A DNA stretch of 5,146 nucleotides. Origin: Atopobium sp. UBA6362. GTDB lineage: Bacteria; Actinomycetota; Coriobacteriia; Coriobacteriales; Atopobiaceae. The notes beneath the pieces are model-generated. The model saw only the letters and a program-made list of their open reading frames with translations, was not told the DNA's origin and did not search any database. Of the stretch, positions 3,939-5,146 are shown piece by piece; the first letter of the stretch is position 1; each line of letters begins with the position of its first letter. The position numbers were made by a program, and so were the translations under genes. The stretch spans positions 1 through 5,146 of the forward strand of contig DJRK01000062.1 in NCBI GenBank assembly GCA_002440065.1. Direction: 5' to 3'.

Positions 3939-5146
3939 GTGAAAGAGTACCTGTCTTCATCCGATGATGTCCTGCGCGAGCAGGGCACCGATGAGGCCAA
4001 CGGCCTAAGCGCTGCGGAGGCTTCCGCGCGCCAGGCGAAGTTCGGCCCGAACAAACTCAAGGAAGAAGAGAAGACCCCGATGTGGATCCGCTTCTTCCAG
4101 CAGATGGCGGACCCGATGGTCATCATGCTGATCGTGGCGGCCGTCATCAGCGCCGTTACCGGCGCCATCCAGGGCGAGATCGACTTCGCCGACGTCATCA
4201 TCATCATGACGGTCGTCATCATCAACTCCGCGCTTGGCGTCATTCAGGAGGCCAAGAGCGAGGAGGCGCTCGCTGCGCTGCAGGAGATGAGCGCGGCGCA
4301 GTCCAAGGTCATGCGCGACGGCAAGCTCGTCATGCTCCACTCCTCCGAGCTCGTGCCGGGCGACGTGGTGCTTCTTGAGGCCGGCGACTCCGTGCCGGCG
4401 GACTGCCGCGTGCTCGAGAGCGCCTCGATGAAGATCGAGGAGGCGGCCCTTACCGGCGAGTCCGTGCCGGTCGAGAAGCACGCCGAGGCGATCGCGCTCG
4501 CCGACGGGGCCGACGACGTGCCGCTGGGCGACCGCAAGAACATGTGCTACATGGGCTCGACCGTCGTCTACGGCCGCGGTCGCGCCGTCGTGGTCGCCAC
4601 GGGCATGGACACCGAGATGGGCAAGATCGCCGGTGCCCTCACCGAGGCTAAGGACGAGCTCACGCCGCTGCAGGTGAAGCTCGACGAGCTGTCGCACATC
4701 CTGACCAAGCTCGTCATCGTGATCTGCGTGGTCATCTTCGCCGTCGACGTGCTGCGCCACGGGTTCGGCAACCTGGCCGACGAGCCGACGCTGCTTCTCA
4801 ACACCTTCATGGTCGCGGTCTCCCTTGCCGTTGCCGCGATTCCCGAGGGCCTCGTGGCCGTCGTCACGATCGTGCTCTCGCTCGGCGTGACCAAGATGGC
4901 GAAGCGCCAGGCGATCATCCGCAACCTCTCCGCCGTCGAGACCCTGGGCTGCACCCAGGTCATCTGCTCCGATAAGACCGGTACCCTGACCCAGAACAAG
5001 ATGACCGTCGTGAAGCACGAGCTCGCCGCCCCCGAGGAGAAGTTCCTCGCCGGCATGGCCCTGTGCTCCGATGCCAAGTGGGATCCTGAGGCGGGCCACG
5101 CCGTGGGCGAGCCTACCGAGTGCGCGCTCGTGAACGATGCCGCGAA
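3939..5146 (+). CDS. P2-type cation-transporting ATPase (Ca2+-ATPase-like), N-terminal part
   Basis: The frame stays open to the window end (402 residues of a family usually near 880-900). The product is a membrane pump that exports a cation, most likely Ca2+, using ATP. In order: an N-terminal cation-ATPase region with GLSAAEASARQAKFGPNKL (22-40); M1 and M2 (about 58-76 and 82-104); the actuator domain with PGDVV (140-144) and catalytic TGES (172-175); M3 (about 252-271); M4 with AAIPEGL (299-305), where Glu303 matches a Ca2+ ligand of SERCA (Glu309); and SDKTGT (344-349), whose Asp345 is the phosphorylated residue. The sequence ends in the nucleotide-binding domain at EPTECAL (391-397). The start is GTG 3939, chosen because AGGAGG lies six bases upstream and KEYLSSSDDVL begins a normal N-terminus. 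Only one transport-site residue is visible, so Ca2+ versus Mn2+ or Na+/K+ specificity cannot be settled. It has its own leader and appears unrelated to the upstream catabolic genes. Confidence 0.92.
   Translation, partial: MKEYLSSSDDVLREQGTDEANGLSAAEASARQAKFGPNKLKEEEKTPMWIRFFQQMADPMVIMLIVAAVISAVTGAIQGEIDFADVIIIMTVVIINSALGVIQEAKSEEALAALQEMSAAQSKVMRDGKLVMLHSSELVPGDVVLLEAGDSVPADCRVLESASMKIEEAALTGESVPVEKHAEAIALADGADDVPLGDRKNMCYMGSTVVYGRGRAVVVATGMDTEMGKIAGALTEAKDELTPLQVKLDELSHILTKLVIVICVVIFAVDVLRHGFGNLADEPTLLLNTFMVAVSLAVAAIPEGLVAVVTIVLSLGVTKMAKRQAIIRNLSAVETLGCTQVICSDKTGTLTQNKMTVVKHELAAPEEKFLAGMALCSDAKWDPEAGHAVGEPTECALVNDAA

Noticed and set aside
4005..5099. Minus-strand open frame (364 codons) opposite the ATPase gene
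   Set aside because: It is a His/Asp/Gly-rich shadow; the plus strand holds unmistakable P-type ATPase motifs (TGES, PEGL, DKTGT).
1..5146. CRISPR arrays, tRNA/rRNA genes, insertion sequences or phage genes
   Set aside because: No direct-repeat arrays, cloverleaf-like segments, transposase motifs or terminal repeats were seen; the window is ordinary chromosomal coding sequence apart from the signals listed.

Overview
The window is about 60% GC by eye, with strong G/C preference at third codon positions, clear purine-rich Shine-Dalgarno sites and only plus-strand genes. Gene content and codon use fit a high-GC Gram-positive gut anaerobe of the Coriobacteriia (Collinsella/Olsenella type). That assignment is a guess from style and content; no rRNA or other marker is present.

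Layout: (1) 1-441, the 3' part of a PdxA2-type 4-phospho-hydroxyacid dehydrogenase gene. (2) 583-1902, an ion-transporter-superfamily (SLC13-like) permease. (3) 1976-3139, a cytoplasmic BNR/Asp-box sialidase-like protein. (4) 3203-3691, a YhcH/YjgK/YiaL (DUF386) protein. (5) 3939-5146, the 5' part of a P2-type (Ca2+-ATPase-like) cation pump, cut by the window end. The first four genes are co-directional with gaps of 141, 73 and 63 nt and look like one catabolic operon. A long imperfect hairpin followed by TTTTT (3703-3781) probably ends it. The ATPase gene then starts its own unit.

How the genes may work together (inference): the permease imports a small organic or sugar acid. The sialidase-like propeller protein, which has no signal peptide, acts on it or on a derived glycoside inside the cell. 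The YhcH protein, whose relatives open or convert ring forms of acid sugars, prepares the product. The PdxA2-type enzyme oxidises a phosphorylated four-carbon hydroxyacid further down. YhcH beside a sialidase-family gene recalls nan (sialic acid) loci, but no nanA, nanE or nanK is visible. The substrate is therefore open, and a non-sialate acid sugar is at least as likely.

Non-coding signals: every intergenic gap contains a GC-rich inverted repeat (448-492, 1911-1939, 3148-3179, 3703-3770). A 17-bp palindrome at 509-525 is a candidate operator ahead of the permease. The most striking element is the ATPase leader. A perfect 10-bp inverted repeat (3871-3880 with 3924-3933) buries the whole Shine-Dalgarno sequence of the ATPase gene. 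Its 5' arm can instead close a small CCCC-TCCT-GGGG hairpin, so the leader looks like a translational switch of a type I do not recognise.
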